Below, piece after piece: positions 26,248-35,526 of a DNA stretch of 64,000 nt. Under the pieces are notes generated by a model. It was given only the letters and a program-made list of their open reading frames with translations, had not been told where the DNA came from and searched no databases. Source of the DNA: Neobacillus sp. OS1-2. Lineage in GTDB: Bacteria; Bacillota; Bacilli; Bacillales; Cytobacillaceae. The DNA lies in the NCBI RefSeq assembly GCF_030915505.1, contig NZ_CP133265.1, forward strand, positions 3,872,001-3,936,000, written 5' to 3'. Positions within the stretch are counted from its first letter, which is position 1; each line of letters begins with the position of its first letter. Position numbers and translations under genes: made by a program.

Positions 26248-26937
26248 ATGATTACATTAAAAAACTTACGTCATGATTTTGTCATTGGAAAAAAAGGAAG
26301 ACAAACGATTATTCCGGTACTAAGAGATATTTCTTTCACTGTTGAAAAGGGAGAAATTGTTACCATTGTTGGCAGAAGCGGGTCAGGGAAATCAACACTT
26401 CTAAATCTAGTAAGCGGTTTTATCCATCCAAAAGCGGGTGAAATTTGGATTAGGGGCGAAAAGGTAACGGATCTAAATGAAACGAAATTTGCAGATTTTC
26501 GGATAAAAAATCTGGGCTTTATTTTTCAAAGCTTTCAATTGATTCCAAGTATGACCGCCTTTCAAAATGTTGAACTCCCGTTGATCTTAAAAGGGGTTAA
26601 CGAGATGGAAAGAAAAATACAAACTGAAGTGATGCTGGCGAAAGTGGGGTTACTAGATTATCAGGATCATTACCCTGGAGAATTATCGGGTGGTCAGCAG
26701 CAGCGCGTCAGTATCGCACGTGCCTTAATTGTGAATCCACCGATTATTCTTGCCGATGAACCGACGGGGAGTCTTGATAGTGAAACAGAGGAAGAATTGC
26801 TAGACTTCATTCGGGAACTGAACCGGGATTTAGGTATTACATTTTTAATCATTACTCATGATGATAAGGTGGCAGATATCGGGAGCCGCAAGATTGAATT
26901 AAGGGATGGCCGCATTGTTGAGGAGGTGCTGGCATGA
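26248..26937 (+). CDS. ABC transporter ATPase (LolD/MacB/YknY type)
   Basis: A 229-residue ATPase with Walker [14 protein letters not shown] (about 41-53), signature [16 protein letters not shown] (about 142-157), Walker [17 protein letters not shown] and switch His ITHD. The ADEPTGSLD form is typical of the MacB/LolD class. It overlaps the permease gene by 4 bases. AGGAGG lies upstream of the ATG. It should power the next gene's permease in a mechanotransmission-type transporter, for example for peptide export or antibiotic resistance. Confidence 0.9.
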   Translation: MITLKNLRHDFVIGKKGRQTIIPVLRDISFTVEKGEIVTIVGRSGSGKSTLLNLVSGFIHPKAGEIWIRGEKVTDLNETKFADFRIKNLGFIFQSFQLIPSMTAFQNVELPLILKGVNEMERKIQTEVMLAKVGLLDYQDHYPGELSGGQQQRVSIARALIVNPPIILADEPTGSLDSETEEELLDFIRELNRDLGITFLIITHDDKVADIGSRKIELRDGRIVEEVLA

Positions 26938-28283
26938 AGGTAAAAGACCAATTCCGTTTCGTCCGTCAAAATATGAAGAAAAATAGAACGAGAGTGTTTA
27001 TGACAATTCTCGCTACTGCTATGGGCTGTGCGTTCCTGATTGTTCTCGCCTCCGTCGGCTTTGGTTTACAGAAATCGGTAGTGAAGGAAATTACCGAGCG
27101 TAGGGTAATAACGCAAATTGATGTCCATGGCCAAGAATTAAATGATCAAGGCGGGTTTCGTCCTTTAAACGATAAGGATGTCCGCAAATTTGAGAAGCTA
27201 AAGGATGTAAAAGCTGTTACCAGACGAAAAATGCTCCAGCAGGGCGGTACCTATACGATAGGGAATTATCAAGAACAAACGGAAACGTATGTAGCAAATT
27301 TTCCATCAGAGGTGAAAGCAGGGTTTGAACTATCAAAGGGACGTTTGCCCAAAAGTCAAGATGAAATCGTGGTTGGCTATAATTTCCCGCTTAATCTAGC
27401 TCAAAAAGATGCTCCGGATGATATGTATGATGAAAAGGGGGAAATAAAAGCGGAGTACCGTTATACGGGTAAGATAATTGGCGAAAAGATTGAATTAACG
27501 GTCCTACAATATAAAGAAGGCAAACAACAGGAAAGAATAATTCCTTTGACAGTGGTCGGCATTTCAAAGAAGCCAACGAAGGTTTGGGCCGAGGATCGAA
27601 GTATCTTTATTTCCGAACAAACGTTAAAGGAGATTGAGGCTTTTACGGGGACGCCTAAAGGGTACCTGTTAGATGCGAATAGTGAAGTTCCGAAGGATTT
27701 AACTACGCAGAAGAATTCTTATGATGATGTCAAGATTTATGCGAAAAATATGGAGGCCGTGCAAAGTATTTCTGATCAACTAACAAAGGAAAAATATGCG
27801 ACCTATTCCGTTGTGAATGAATTGAAGGAAGTGAATATGGTCTTTTTGATCGCAAAAGCCGGGCTGATTTTTATCGGAACGATTGCCATTCTCATTGCTT
27901 CAATTGGTATCTATAATACGATGACCATGGCAGTAACGGAAAGGTCACCGGACATCGGCATCATGAAGGCTATAGGTGCTAGTCCCAAAACGATTAAACG
28001 GATTTTTCTACTTGAAAGCAGCTATATTGGCTTGATTGGCGCCGTTATCGGGACAATTGTGTCCTATGGTATCAGTTTCGCCGTCAATTTTGCCATTCCG
28101 CTAATTATTAAACAAGCATTTGGTCAAGAAACAGAAATGGATATCATCTTTAGTGAAATTCCGCTTGTATTGCCAATCATCTGTGTAGTTATTTGTTTTG
28201 CGGTAACCATTCTTTCAGGATACCGTCCGGCACAACGAGCAACAAAGGTCGATGTATTAAAAGCGATGCGTAGAGAAGTGTAA
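26934..28283 (+). CDS. MacB/FtsX-type ABC permease
   Basis: A 449-residue permease with one N-terminal membrane helix (about 20-42), a large extracytoplasmic domain (about 43-295) and three C-terminal helices. The conserved cytoplasmic loop ERSPDIGIMKAIGASPKTIKR (first 20 residues of it are the FtsX-type signature) lies at about 340-360, and the last loop is RPAQRATKVDVLKAMRREV. No membrane-fusion (HlyD-like) partner is next to it. Substrate unknown. Confidence 0.87.
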   Translation: MKVKDQFRFVRQNMKKNRTRVFMTILATAMGCAFLIVLASVGFGLQKSVVKEITERRVITQIDVHGQELNDQGGFRPLNDKDVRKFEKLKDVKAVTRRKMLQQGGTYTIGNYQEQTETYVANFPSEVKAGFELSKGRLPKSQDEIVVGYNFPLNLAQKDAPDDMYDEKGEIKAEYRYTGKIIGEKIELTVLQYKEGKQQERIIPLTVVGISKKPTKVWAEDRSIFISEQTLKEIEAFTGTPKGYLLDANSEVPKDLTTQKNSYDDVKIYAKNMEAVQSISDQLTKEKYATYSVVNELKEVNMVFLIAKAGLIFIGTIAILIASIGIYNTMTMAVTERSPDIGIMKAIGASPKTIKRIFLLESSYIGLIGAVIGTIVSYGISFAVNFAIPLIIKQAFGQETEMDIIFSEIPLVLPIICVVICFAVTILSGYRPAQRATKVDVLKAMRREV

Positions 28284-28383
28284 ATAAATAAGAAACTGAG
28301 ATAATCATGGGCAATCCTGTTCCGGTCCAAGCATATGTTAGCAGAAAGGCCTATAGCATATTGGGAAGGGAAGGGATGAACTT

Positions 28384-28650
28384 ATGATTAACTGGAAAGT
28401 GCGGTTTAGAAATAAAAACTGGGTTATTGCTTTTGTGTCTCAAATTTTAATTGTCGCCCAGGTAGTGACAGCCTGTTTACATTCTATAGGTTTAGTCGAT
28501 TTTCAAATCACCGATGCAATCCAAAATTCTATTTTAACATTTGTAAATGCCGTGTTTGTCCTGTTGTCCATGTTAGGAATTGTTCAGGATCCAACCACGA
28601 AGGGTTACGGTGATAGTGAACGGGCCTTAACATATAAGGATCCGAATTAA
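28384..28650 (+). CDS. Phi-LC3-type phage holin, orphan
   Basis: An 88-residue protein with INWKVRFRNKNWVIAFVSQ at the start, two hydrophobic segments and the C-terminal DPTTKGYGDSERALTY that is diagnostic for phi-LC3 holins. Holins make membrane lesions for endolysin release. There is no endolysin, structural or integrase gene nearby, so this is either a phage remnant or a holin recruited by the host. AAGGGAAGGGATG provides a ribosome site. A terminator follows. Confidence 0.88.
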   Translation: MINWKVRFRNKNWVIAFVSQILIVAQVVTACLHSIGLVDFQITDAIQNSILTFVNAVFVLLSMLGIVQDPTTKGYGDSERALTYKDPN

Positions 28651-28706
28651 AAAAGAGGCGCTAACACCCAGGTCGGCGGCGTATGCCCTGGAGCTGGGCA
28701 AATCTC

Positions 28707-28744
28707 AAAAAGTCAGGTTCAAGCGTGAACCTGACTTTTTTCGT
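28707..28744 (+). terminator. Rho-independent terminator after the holin gene
   Basis: AAAAAGTCAGGTTC pairs perfectly with GAACCTGACTTTTT around a 6-base loop. The stem's own T-rich end is followed by more T. Confidence 0.9.
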
Positions 28745-28859
28745 GAAATAGATTCCATTTTCCCAATTGAGACAGAAAATTCTGAGTCTAATTTAACCAC
28801 AATTTGGTAATTGTTTGATACAATAGGATAAACAATCCTTTTGAAAAGGGGACCTTCTC

Positions 28860-29072
28860 ATGTGGACTTCTATTATTGTGATTGCCGGATTTTTCAGCCT
28901 ATTAATGGTGTTGGAGGAATCCATCTATTATTTTTGGAATCGCTATGTGTACGGCCCAAATGTGGAAAGGAAAAGAAAGTGGAACAGTAGACTAAAAGCA
29001 GTTTGGCGTTTTTTCAAGAGGAAACAAGTTGTAGAAATTCATGAAATGAATAAGGAAAAGAGCTCGCATTGA
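28860..29072 (+). CDS. Small membrane protein, unknown
   Basis: 70 residues. One hydrophobic segment (about residues 3-18) is followed by an aromatic stretch (SIYYFWNRYVYGP) and a strongly basic tail (ERKRKWNSRLKAVWRFFKRKQ). I do not recognise it. The ATG has AAAAGGGGACC upstream and a terminator overlaps its stop codon, so the unit looks like a real single gene. The group II intron lies immediately behind this terminator. Confidence 0.62.
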   Translation: MWTSIIVIAGFFSLLMVLEESIYYFWNRYVYGPNVERKRKWNSRLKAVWRFFKRKQVVEIHEMNKEKSSH

Positions 29073-29083
29073 GCTCTTTTTTT
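29056..29083 (+). terminator. Rho-independent terminator, target of the intron
   Basis: AAAAGAGCTC and GAGCTCTTTT form the stem around GCATT, with three further T. The intron begins two bases after the T run. Confidence 0.9.
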
Positions 29084-29730
29084 GGTGCGCTTGGCAGCGC
29101 TTCGCTCTAATGGGTGAAAGTCCCTAACATGCCGTTGTGGCGGAAATGTATAGCTGACAGGTAGTGCGAGTATCGTGAGATTTCGTGCGGAGGACCTGAA
29201 GGCAAAACTCGGAACAGGTGGCTGAAACTATGTTGGCTCGTAAGATGGGATAACCCTGCCAAAAGTGGGAATGTCCAATACCACTCTGTATCTTATTAGT
29301 TATGAGGACTGGCTTCGAGTGAAAGACGATGACGTGACCCAAGGAGATCTCATCTTCTCCACCGTAGGTGGTAAATCTTTTTCAAAGCCGCGATGGACAA
29401 GAAATTGACTATGGAAGGTGAGAAGTCAGAGCAGGGGATAGTAGTGAATAAGCTTGTCGGAAATGCCGCAAAGACAAGTGACTTACCATGAAATTGGTAA
29501 GGCAGACATTGACTCAAAAGGCAGTGAACTGATGCGAAGCCCGTCTGTCCATGGAAGAAAAGCAACACGAACTTATTTACTCGTCATGTACTAAACAGAA
29601 GTCGATGAGGCAGACAGCCAAAGAATCGAGACCGAAAGAAAGTAGGTTGTTTAGGGCGTAGTACTAATATAGGTATCAGTAATTGAACCAACTATACTGC
29701 TGATATTTTATTGGGAAAGGAAACGAATAC

Positions 29731-31056
29731 ATGCATGAATCTATAGGGAAACGAAGCTTACGTGTAGTTGAGAGCTCTAAAAAGAAACGCAAGTGGTACA
29801 GCCTAATTGATAAAATTTGGGACTATCAAAACTTGGAACAAGCTTTTTATGATGTAAAGAAGAATCGTGGTGCTCACGGTGTGGATAAGGTAACAATAAA
29901 AGATTTTGAAAAAGAATTGGAACACAACTTAAGAGTGCTCCAAGAATCTTTACGTTCAAAAACATATCGTGCTAAACCAGTCAGAAGAGTCTTTATCCCA
30001 AAAACTGATGGCTCAAAACGTCCGTTAGGTATTCCCACAGTAGGAGACCGAACTATCCAAGCCGCAACTAAAAGAATTCTTGAGCCCATTTTTGAACAGA
30101 AGTTTCTAGATTGTAGTTTTGGATTCCGTCCGAATCGCAGTGCTCATATGGCGATTGAACAAATCCGGCAGGATTTAAAAGATGGGTACACATATGTTAT
30201 AGACGCTGATATAAAAACTTACTTTGATTCAATCCCCCATGATAAGCTCCTTGAATTAATTAAGGAAGAAGTTGTAGATAGCAGTGTACTAACTCTAATT
30301 TTACAGTTCCTAAAATCAGGAATACTTGAAAACGGTGTCTACTATCAAAATGTTAAGGGGAGTCCACAGGGGGGCGTAATCAGTCCATTGTTAGCAAATA
30401 TCTTTCTTCATCCACTAGATAAAATGATGATGGAGCGAGGTCACCGCATAACAAGGTATGCAGATGACTTTGTCATCTGTTGCAAGTCACGAAAGGGTGC
30501 AGAAAGAGTTCTAAAAACAGTAGTAAAACTCCTTGAAGATGAGTTAGGGTTGAAAATACACCCAGAAAAGACGAAAATCGTAGACAACCTTGAAGAACCG
30601 TTTATCTTTTTAGGATACATCTTCAAAAAAGGATACTTTCATTCACCATCAGATAAGGCAGTGAAGAAATTCAAGGAAAGTATCAAAACGGTAACGAGAA
30701 GAAACCAAACAGTAGGTTTGGAGGAATTCGTCAAACGCCGGTTGAACCCGATTATCAGAGGATGGGGAAGATACTTTGGTATTGGATTTTCAAAGAAGCT
30801 GTTTCAACAATTGGACTCATGGATTAGAAGAAGGCTTAGGATGATTCAGTTAAGAAGCTGGAAGAGAATAAGAAAGCTCCACAGGGAGCTTCGAAAAAGG
30901 AATTGGGAGGGTGAACTTCCTCGTCTTTCAATGACAAGATGGAAGAACTCAAAGACTCAACATGTACATTTTGCGATTCCTAATGAAAGGTTTCGTGAAA
31001 TCAAACTCGTTTTTCTTTTGGATATCTACAATGAACTACATCCCCAACGGGGATAA
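29731..31056 (+). CDS. ltrA: Group II intron reverse transcriptase/maturase
   Basis: A 441-residue intron-encoded protein. RT motifs in order are GVDKVTI near 51, RRVFIPKTDGSKRPLGIPT (about 89-107), FGFRPNRSAH near 130, DADIKTYFDSI (about 152-162), GSPQGGVISPLLANI (about 211-225) and the catalytic RYADDFVI (about 240-247). The maturase X domain follows (NPIIRGWGRYFG near 345, WIRRRLRM). No HNH endonuclease domain is present, in keeping with class C. It promotes splicing and mobility of its host intron. AAAGGAAACG lies before the ATG. Confidence 0.94.
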   Translation: MHESIGKRSLRVVESSKKKRKWYSLIDKIWDYQNLEQAFYDVKKNRGAHGVDKVTIKDFEKELEHNLRVLQESLRSKTYRAKPVRRVFIPKTDGSKRPLGIPTVGDRTIQAATKRILEPIFEQKFLDCSFGFRPNRSAHMAIEQIRQDLKDGYTYVIDADIKTYFDSIPHDKLLELIKEEVVDSSVLTLILQFLKSGILENGVYYQNVKGSPQGGVISPLLANIFLHPLDKMMMERGHRITRYADDFVICCKSRKGAERVLKTVVKLLEDELGLKIHPEKTKIVDNLEEPFIFLGYIFKKGYFHSPSDKAVKKFKESIKTVTRRNQTVGLEEFVKRRLNPIIRGWGRYFGIGFSKKLFQQLDSWIRRRLRMIQLRSWKRIRKLHRELRKRNWEGELPRLSMTRWKNSKTQHVHFAIPNERFREIKLVFLLDIYNELHPQRG

Positions 31057-31063
31057 AGTGGAG

Positions 31064-31097
31064 GAGCCGTATGCGATGACCCGCACGTACGGATCTG
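31064..31097 (+). ncRNA. Group II intron domain V
   Basis: GAGCCGTATGCG pairs with CGCACGTACGG, leaving the AGC catalytic triad at the base of the stem and a short apical loop. This is the catalytic heart of the ribozyme and the best RNA evidence that the element is a group II intron. Confidence 0.85.
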
Positions 31098-31144
31098 TGA
31101 GAGGCGCATGAATAATTTCATGCGCCTACTCTATTGGCTCATTT

Positions 31145-31381
31145 TTAATTTGAAGGCGGGCTACTTTGCCGTTTCTTCTTTATAAAAGACAAAAACGCCT
31201 GAAGAAGGAAGAAGAGAATAAACAAAATCACAATAATATATTCCGCCGGCTCCATGACCCGGAATGGATTTATGGTTTTCCAGATGACACCGTTTGGTGT
31301 GACCCCCATTTTAAGATCTAATAATATCATGAGGAAAAACATTCCAAATGCTAATAAAGTGGCAACAAAAAATTGCTTCAA
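31145..31381 (-). CDS. Small two-helix membrane protein, unknown
   Basis: 78 residues with hydrophobic segments at about 4-22 and 48-66, a polar loop between them (GVTPNGVIWKTINPFRVMEP) and a basic tail (KKKRQSSPPSN). No family recognised. The start is a TTG with AAGGTGA six to seven bases upstream, which supports translation. It faces the end of the group II intron and is divergent from the ger operon. Confidence 0.6.
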   Translation of the reverse strand: MKQFFVATLLAFGMFFLMILLDLKMGVTPNGVIWKTINPFRVMEPAEYIIVILFILFFLLQAFLSFIKKKRQSSPPSN

Positions 31382-31525
31382 ATTAGTTCACCTTCAATCC
31401 ACATTACTCTTATATTATCATTTAATGAATTCTTTATACGCGAAAGTATTATGGTAAAAATGGATAAACATATGCAGCTTGGGGAAAATACCCAATATGG
31501 ATTTAGTTGAAGCGGGGTGGAGCTT

Positions 31526-33133
31526 GTGTCGATTTTATCAAGTATGTTGAAAAAGAAGCAAAAAAAGCGGCAGAACGATAATTATCGCCAAAAGCAAGAT
31601 CCAGAAAAACCGGAAGAATTATCGATCTTGACGGATTATCAAGAAAATATTACGCGCATAAAGGAGGAGTTTGGCAATAGCACGGATATAGTCTTCCGTG
31701 AATTTAAATTTGATCGTAAAAAAGGAAATTGTGTCTATGTTGATGGGTTAGCTAACGAGCAATTGGTTAGTGAGTATTTCATGGAGTCTTTAACGGAAGA
31801 AGAATTAACACACAACCTTTTCGATTCTTTTCAATTATTGGCAGAAAAGTCAGTAAGCCTGGGAAGTATTCAGATTATCACAAACTGGAATCAGGTATAT
31901 GACATGCTCCTGTCAGGAAATACTTTATTTTTCTTAGATGGCTATAACAGGGCCATTAGCGTGGAAACGAAGGGGTGGGAGAAGCGCTCCATTACGGAAC
32001 CTTCCACCCAATTGGCCATTCGCGGTCCAAAGGACTCTTTTACAGAAACATTCAGAACCAATACTGCTTTAATCAGACGAAGAATTAAAAGCCCCAACTT
32101 ATGGTTGGAATCCATGAAAATTGGCAGGGTATCTCAGACAGATGTTGGAATTATGTATCTGAAAGGGATCGCAAATGAAAAAATTGTTGAAGAGATCAAG
32201 GAGCGTTTAAAAAGAATCGACATTGATTCGATCCAGGCGTCGGGATATGTGGAACAATTGATTGAAGATCAGGCATGGACAACCTTTCCGACAACGTATC
32301 ATTCCGAAAGACCGGATGTCGTTACATCACATATACTTGAAGGCAGGATTGCCGTGATTGTGGATGGGACACCCTTTGTGGTAACTGCTCCCGCCATTTT
32401 TATACAATTTTTCCAGGCTCCAGATGACTATTATTCACGATTTGATATTTCAACCGGTATTCGTATTTTAAGGATTTTATCCTTCTTTATTGCTTTAATT
32501 GGACCAGCCGCTTATATTGCGATAACAACCTTCCATCAGGAGATGATTCCCACATCAATGGCGATTGCGATTGCGGCGCAAAGAGAAAATGTACCCTTTC
32601 CTGCCTTTATCGAGGCATTAATCATGGAAATTCTCTTTGAAATCTTAAGAGAGGCTGGATTAAGGCTGCCAAGAGCTGTTGGTCAAGCAGTTTCTATCGT
32701 TGGGGCCTTGGTCATTGGCCAGGCAGCAGTCCAAGCCGGGATTGTGTCAGCCGTTATGGTGATCGTGGTTTCTTTGACAGCTATCGCCAATTTTTCCACG
32801 CCAAGTTTCGCCATGGCGATTGCTGCCAGGCTTATTCGTTTTATTCTGATGGGCTTAGCAACCGTTTTGGGTCTTTACGGGATCATGTTGGGTTTGATGT
32901 TTATGGCCATCCATTTATGTGCACTACGTTCATTTGGCATCCCATACATGATGCCTTTAGCACCTTTCAGCATCAAAAATCAACAAGATGTCTTTGTTCG
33001 TTTTCCTGTATGGGCAATGAAAAATCGGCCAATGTTTATCAGTAAGGGGAATACCGTAAGGACGGGAGAACATCAAAAACCAGGACCGCCAAATCAAGAT
33101 GACAATAATCAAACATCAAATGGTGAATCATGA
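31526..33133 (+). CDS. Spore germination receptor subunit A (GerA/GerKA family)
   Basis: A roughly 535-residue GerA-type subunit of a nutrient germinant receptor in the spore inner membrane. The N-terminal soluble domain (about 1-290) has NWNQVYDMLLSGNTLFFLDG and VGIMYLKGIANEKIVEEI. The membrane domain begins with PDDYYSRFDIST and contains FLSFFIALIGPAAYIAITTFHQEMIP and RLPRAVGQAVSIVGALVIGQA, here split across the family's hallmark helices. The GTG at 31526 follows GGGGTGGAG; a GTG three codons earlier (31517) is possible. The next gene overlaps by 4 bases. Confidence 0.92.
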   Translation: MSILSSMLKKKQKKRQNDNYRQKQDPEKPEELSILTDYQENITRIKEEFGNSTDIVFREFKFDRKKGNCVYVDGLANEQLVSEYFMESLTEEELTHNLFDSFQLLAEKSVSLGSIQIITNWNQVYDMLLSGNTLFFLDGYNRAISVETKGWEKRSITEPSTQLAIRGPKDSFTETFRTNTALIRRRIKSPNLWLESMKIGRVSQTDVGIMYLKGIANEKIVEEIKERLKRIDIDSIQASGYVEQLIEDQAWTTFPTTYHSERPDVVTSHILEGRIAVIVDGTPFVVTAPAIFIQFFQAPDDYYSRFDISTGIRILRILSFFIALIGPAAYIAITTFHQEMIPTSMAIAIAAQRENVPFPAFIEALIMEILFEILREAGLRLPRAVGQAVSIVGALVIGQAAVQAGIVSAVMVIVVSLTAIANFSTPSFAMAIAARLIRFILMGLATVLGLYGIMLGLMFMAIHLCALRSFGIPYMMPLAPFSIKNQQDVFVRFPVWAMKNRPMFISKGNTVRTGEHQKPGPPNQDDNNQTSNGES

Positions 33134-34338
33134 TGAAAAAGATCATTTCCCTCATATTACTTGTGAGTTTTCTATTACCTATTCTAGGCGGGTGCTGGAA
33201 TCAAAAGGAATTGACCGATTTAGCCTTTGTCATGGCGATCGGCATTGACAAGGGTGAAAATAAAAAGTTTGATGTTTCGTTTCAAATTGTGAATCCAGGC
33301 AATGTATCATCTGGTCAAAATGGCGGGGGACAAGGGCTGCCTATTGCTGTTTATAAAAGCTCCGGGGATACCTTAACAGAGGCAGCTAGAAAAGCAACAA
33401 AAAAAATATCGCGGCGCTTATATTATGCACATACAAATTTAATTGCTGTAAGTGAAGAAGTAGCCAGGAATGGACTCCTTGATATTATGGATGCATTGGA
33501 CAGGGATCCGGAATTTAGAACGACAACAGAGCTAGTGATTATGAGAGATACCTCCGCAGAATTATTAGTATCTGCACTGGCGAACCTTGATAAAATGCCA
33601 GTAAATAAGATAACGAAAGAGATAAAAGCGACAGAAGCGATGTTTGGTGAAAATATGAGTATTAATATCGATGACTTCCTGAACGGGCTAATTAGTAAAG
33701 GGAAGGAACCGATTGTGAATGGTTTTAAAATAACCGGCTCAAAGGAAACGGTAGGGAAGGCAAAAGAATTGGAGACGACAAAAGCATTGTTTGTCCTTGC
33801 CGCTGATGGATTAGCTGTTTTTAATAAAGGGAAATTAATCGGCTGGATTGATCATGAAAAGGCCCGCGGGGTGATTTGGATTTTGGACCGGGTTAAAAGC
33901 ACTTCTGTGAATGTCGATTGGAATGGCAAAAAAAATGCGATCACAATGGCCCTTTTACGAACCAAAACAAAGGTTTCCGTTAAGATTAGAAATGAAAAGC
34001 CAGTTATCCAAATTGCCATTGAAGATGAGGGCTGGATAAGCGAAGCGAATACGGATGTAGACTTAACGAATCCAACCGAAATAGAGAAAATAGACAAGTT
34101 GGTTGAAAAAGAGATAAAACAGCAAATTGAAGCCACCGTAAAAAAAGCGCAAAAAATGAAGAGTGATATTTTTGGATTCGGTGAAAGCGTTCATCGGAAA
34201 AACCCGAAATTATGGAACAAATTAAAAGCAAATTGGGGAGATCATTTCGCAGATCTTGAAGTAAACGTGAAGGTTGATTCCTATATTCGCCGTGAAGGAA
34301 TTCGGACAAAGCCGTTTTGGTCAGATTTTAATAAATGA
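33130..34338 (+). CDS. Spore germination receptor lipoprotein subunit C (Ger(x)C family)
   Basis: A 402-residue lipoprotein. The signal peptide ends in the lipobox ILGGC (Cys near residue 21), followed by WNQKELTDLAFVMAIGIDKG, the typical GerC start. The three-domain GerC fold follows, with RRLYYAHTNLIAVSEE near 97 and a C-terminal domain ending KVDSYIRREGIR. It is anchored outside the spore inner membrane and works with subunits A and B. The start overlaps the gerA-type gene. Confidence 0.92.
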   Translation: MMKKIISLILLVSFLLPILGGCWNQKELTDLAFVMAIGIDKGENKKFDVSFQIVNPGNVSSGQNGGGQGLPIAVYKSSGDTLTEAARKATKKISRRLYYAHTNLIAVSEEVARNGLLDIMDALDRDPEFRTTTELVIMRDTSAELLVSALANLDKMPVNKITKEIKATEAMFGENMSINIDDFLNGLISKGKEPIVNGFKITGSKETVGKAKELETTKALFVLAADGLAVFNKGKLIGWIDHEKARGVIWILDRVKSTSVNVDWNGKKNAITMALLRTKTKVSVKIRNEKPVIQIAIEDEGWISEANTDVDLTNPTEIEKIDKLVEKEIKQQIEATVKKAQKMKSDIFGFGESVHRKNPKLWNKLKANWGDHFADLEVNVKVDSYIRREGIRTKPFWSDFNK

Positions 34339-34361
34339 CCCTTAGAAAAGGGGAAGCTGCA

Positions 34362-35467
34362 ATGGAAAAGGCAAAAATAAAAGGGTCACAACTGTTTATA
34401 TTAGTGGTCCTCTTTGAAATGGGGAGTGCAATTCTTATTGTTCCGGGAGTTTCAGCGAAACAAGATGCATGGATCGCTATCTTGCTAGGACTAGCTTGCG
34501 GCTTACTACTATTTCTTATTTATTACCAGCTATATTCTTATTACCCTGAATTGCCATTAACGAGTTATGTTCAAAAGATTACTGGGAAATGGATGGGAAG
34601 GGGGATAGGCCTGTTATATATCATCTATTTTATGTACTTTGCAACAAGGGTATTGCGTGATTTCGGAGAATTATTAACGACTACTATTTATTTTAATACT
34701 CCGCTCATTGTCATTAACTCGTTAATGATGCTAACGATAATATATGGTGTCCATAAGGGGATTGAAGTAATTGCAAGGGTCGGAGAGTTGTTTTTCGGAG
34801 TTATTTACTTTATGGCATTGGCTGGGTTCGTCTTCATTTTATTCTCGGGGATTCTTCATCTTGAAAATCTTCAACCCATGTTTGAGTATGGATGGAAGCC
34901 TGTGTTTATCACCTTTCTTCAAGAAACGAACTTACGCCCGTTTGGAGAAATGATTGTATTTACCATGCTGCTGCCCTATTTAAATGAGAAAAAAAAGCAA
35001 AGTCGGCATGTATGTTCGGGATGGTTTTAGCAGGAATTAATGTTACTATCACTGCTGTTATAAATGTGGCCACGCTAGGTGTAGATCTATTTGTACGCTC
35101 GAATTTCCCTTTGCTAACGACTATTGGCAAGATTCAGTTGGCTAATTTTTTTGAACGACTTGATGTCTTATTTATGCTTTATTTAGTGATTGGTGGTTTC
35201 TTTAAAATTTCTATATTTTTCTATGCGGCGGTAGTGGGAGCAACAGACCTATTTCAATTTAAAAACCATCAGAAGCTCAGTTTCCCCATTGGATTAATTA
35301 TCCTGTTAGCATCTGTCACGGTATCCGCTAATTATGCGGAACATATTAAAGAGGGGATAAAAATGATACCCATCTATCTACAATGGCCATTTCAAATTAT
35401 GATTCCCTCTATTTTGCTGGTCGTTGCCTTTCTTCGAACCCGAAAGGAAAATTCAATAGGCTCTTAA
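34362..35467 (+). pseudogene. Germination receptor subunit B, first copy, frameshifted
   Basis: A GerB-type (amino acid/polyamine transporter fold) subunit in two frames. The first part runs from the ATG at 34362 to PYLNEKKK and then goes out of frame to a stop at 35030. The second part resumes at about 34998 (AKSACMFGMVLAGINVTI) to 35467. The intact paralogue at 35527 aligns across the join (NDHKKVKLACMGGMILAG), so one base is missing in the eight-A run at 34989-34996. That run reads A-AAA-AAG in phase, a classic -1 slip site, so a functional protein by slippage is conceivable. The ATG at 34362 is preferred over 34335 because the second copy has the same leader and start. Confidence 0.85.
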
Positions 35468-35526
35468 AGTTGTTTGGTTTCATAACTACTATTTAATTAA
35501 AAACCCTTAGAAAAGGGGCTAACGCA

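Larger units (their letters stand above)
29085..31134 (+). mobile_element. Group II intron, probably bacterial class C
   Basis: The element begins GTGCG, which is the usual group II 5' end. It has about 645 bases of structured RNA with GGGTGAAAGTCCC near the start (domain I), then the reverse transcriptase ORF. After it come a recognisable domain V (31064-31097) and a domain VI-like hairpin (GGCGCATGAA / TTTCATGCGCC) near 31102-31126, ending in AT at about 31134. The position directly behind a terminator hairpin and T run is the known target preference of class C introns. The 3' boundary is accurate to a few bases. Total length about 2.05 kb, apparently complete. Confidence 0.88.

Noticed and set aside
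28308..28386. 26-codon frame before the holin gene
   Set aside because: No ribosome site and no recognisable product.
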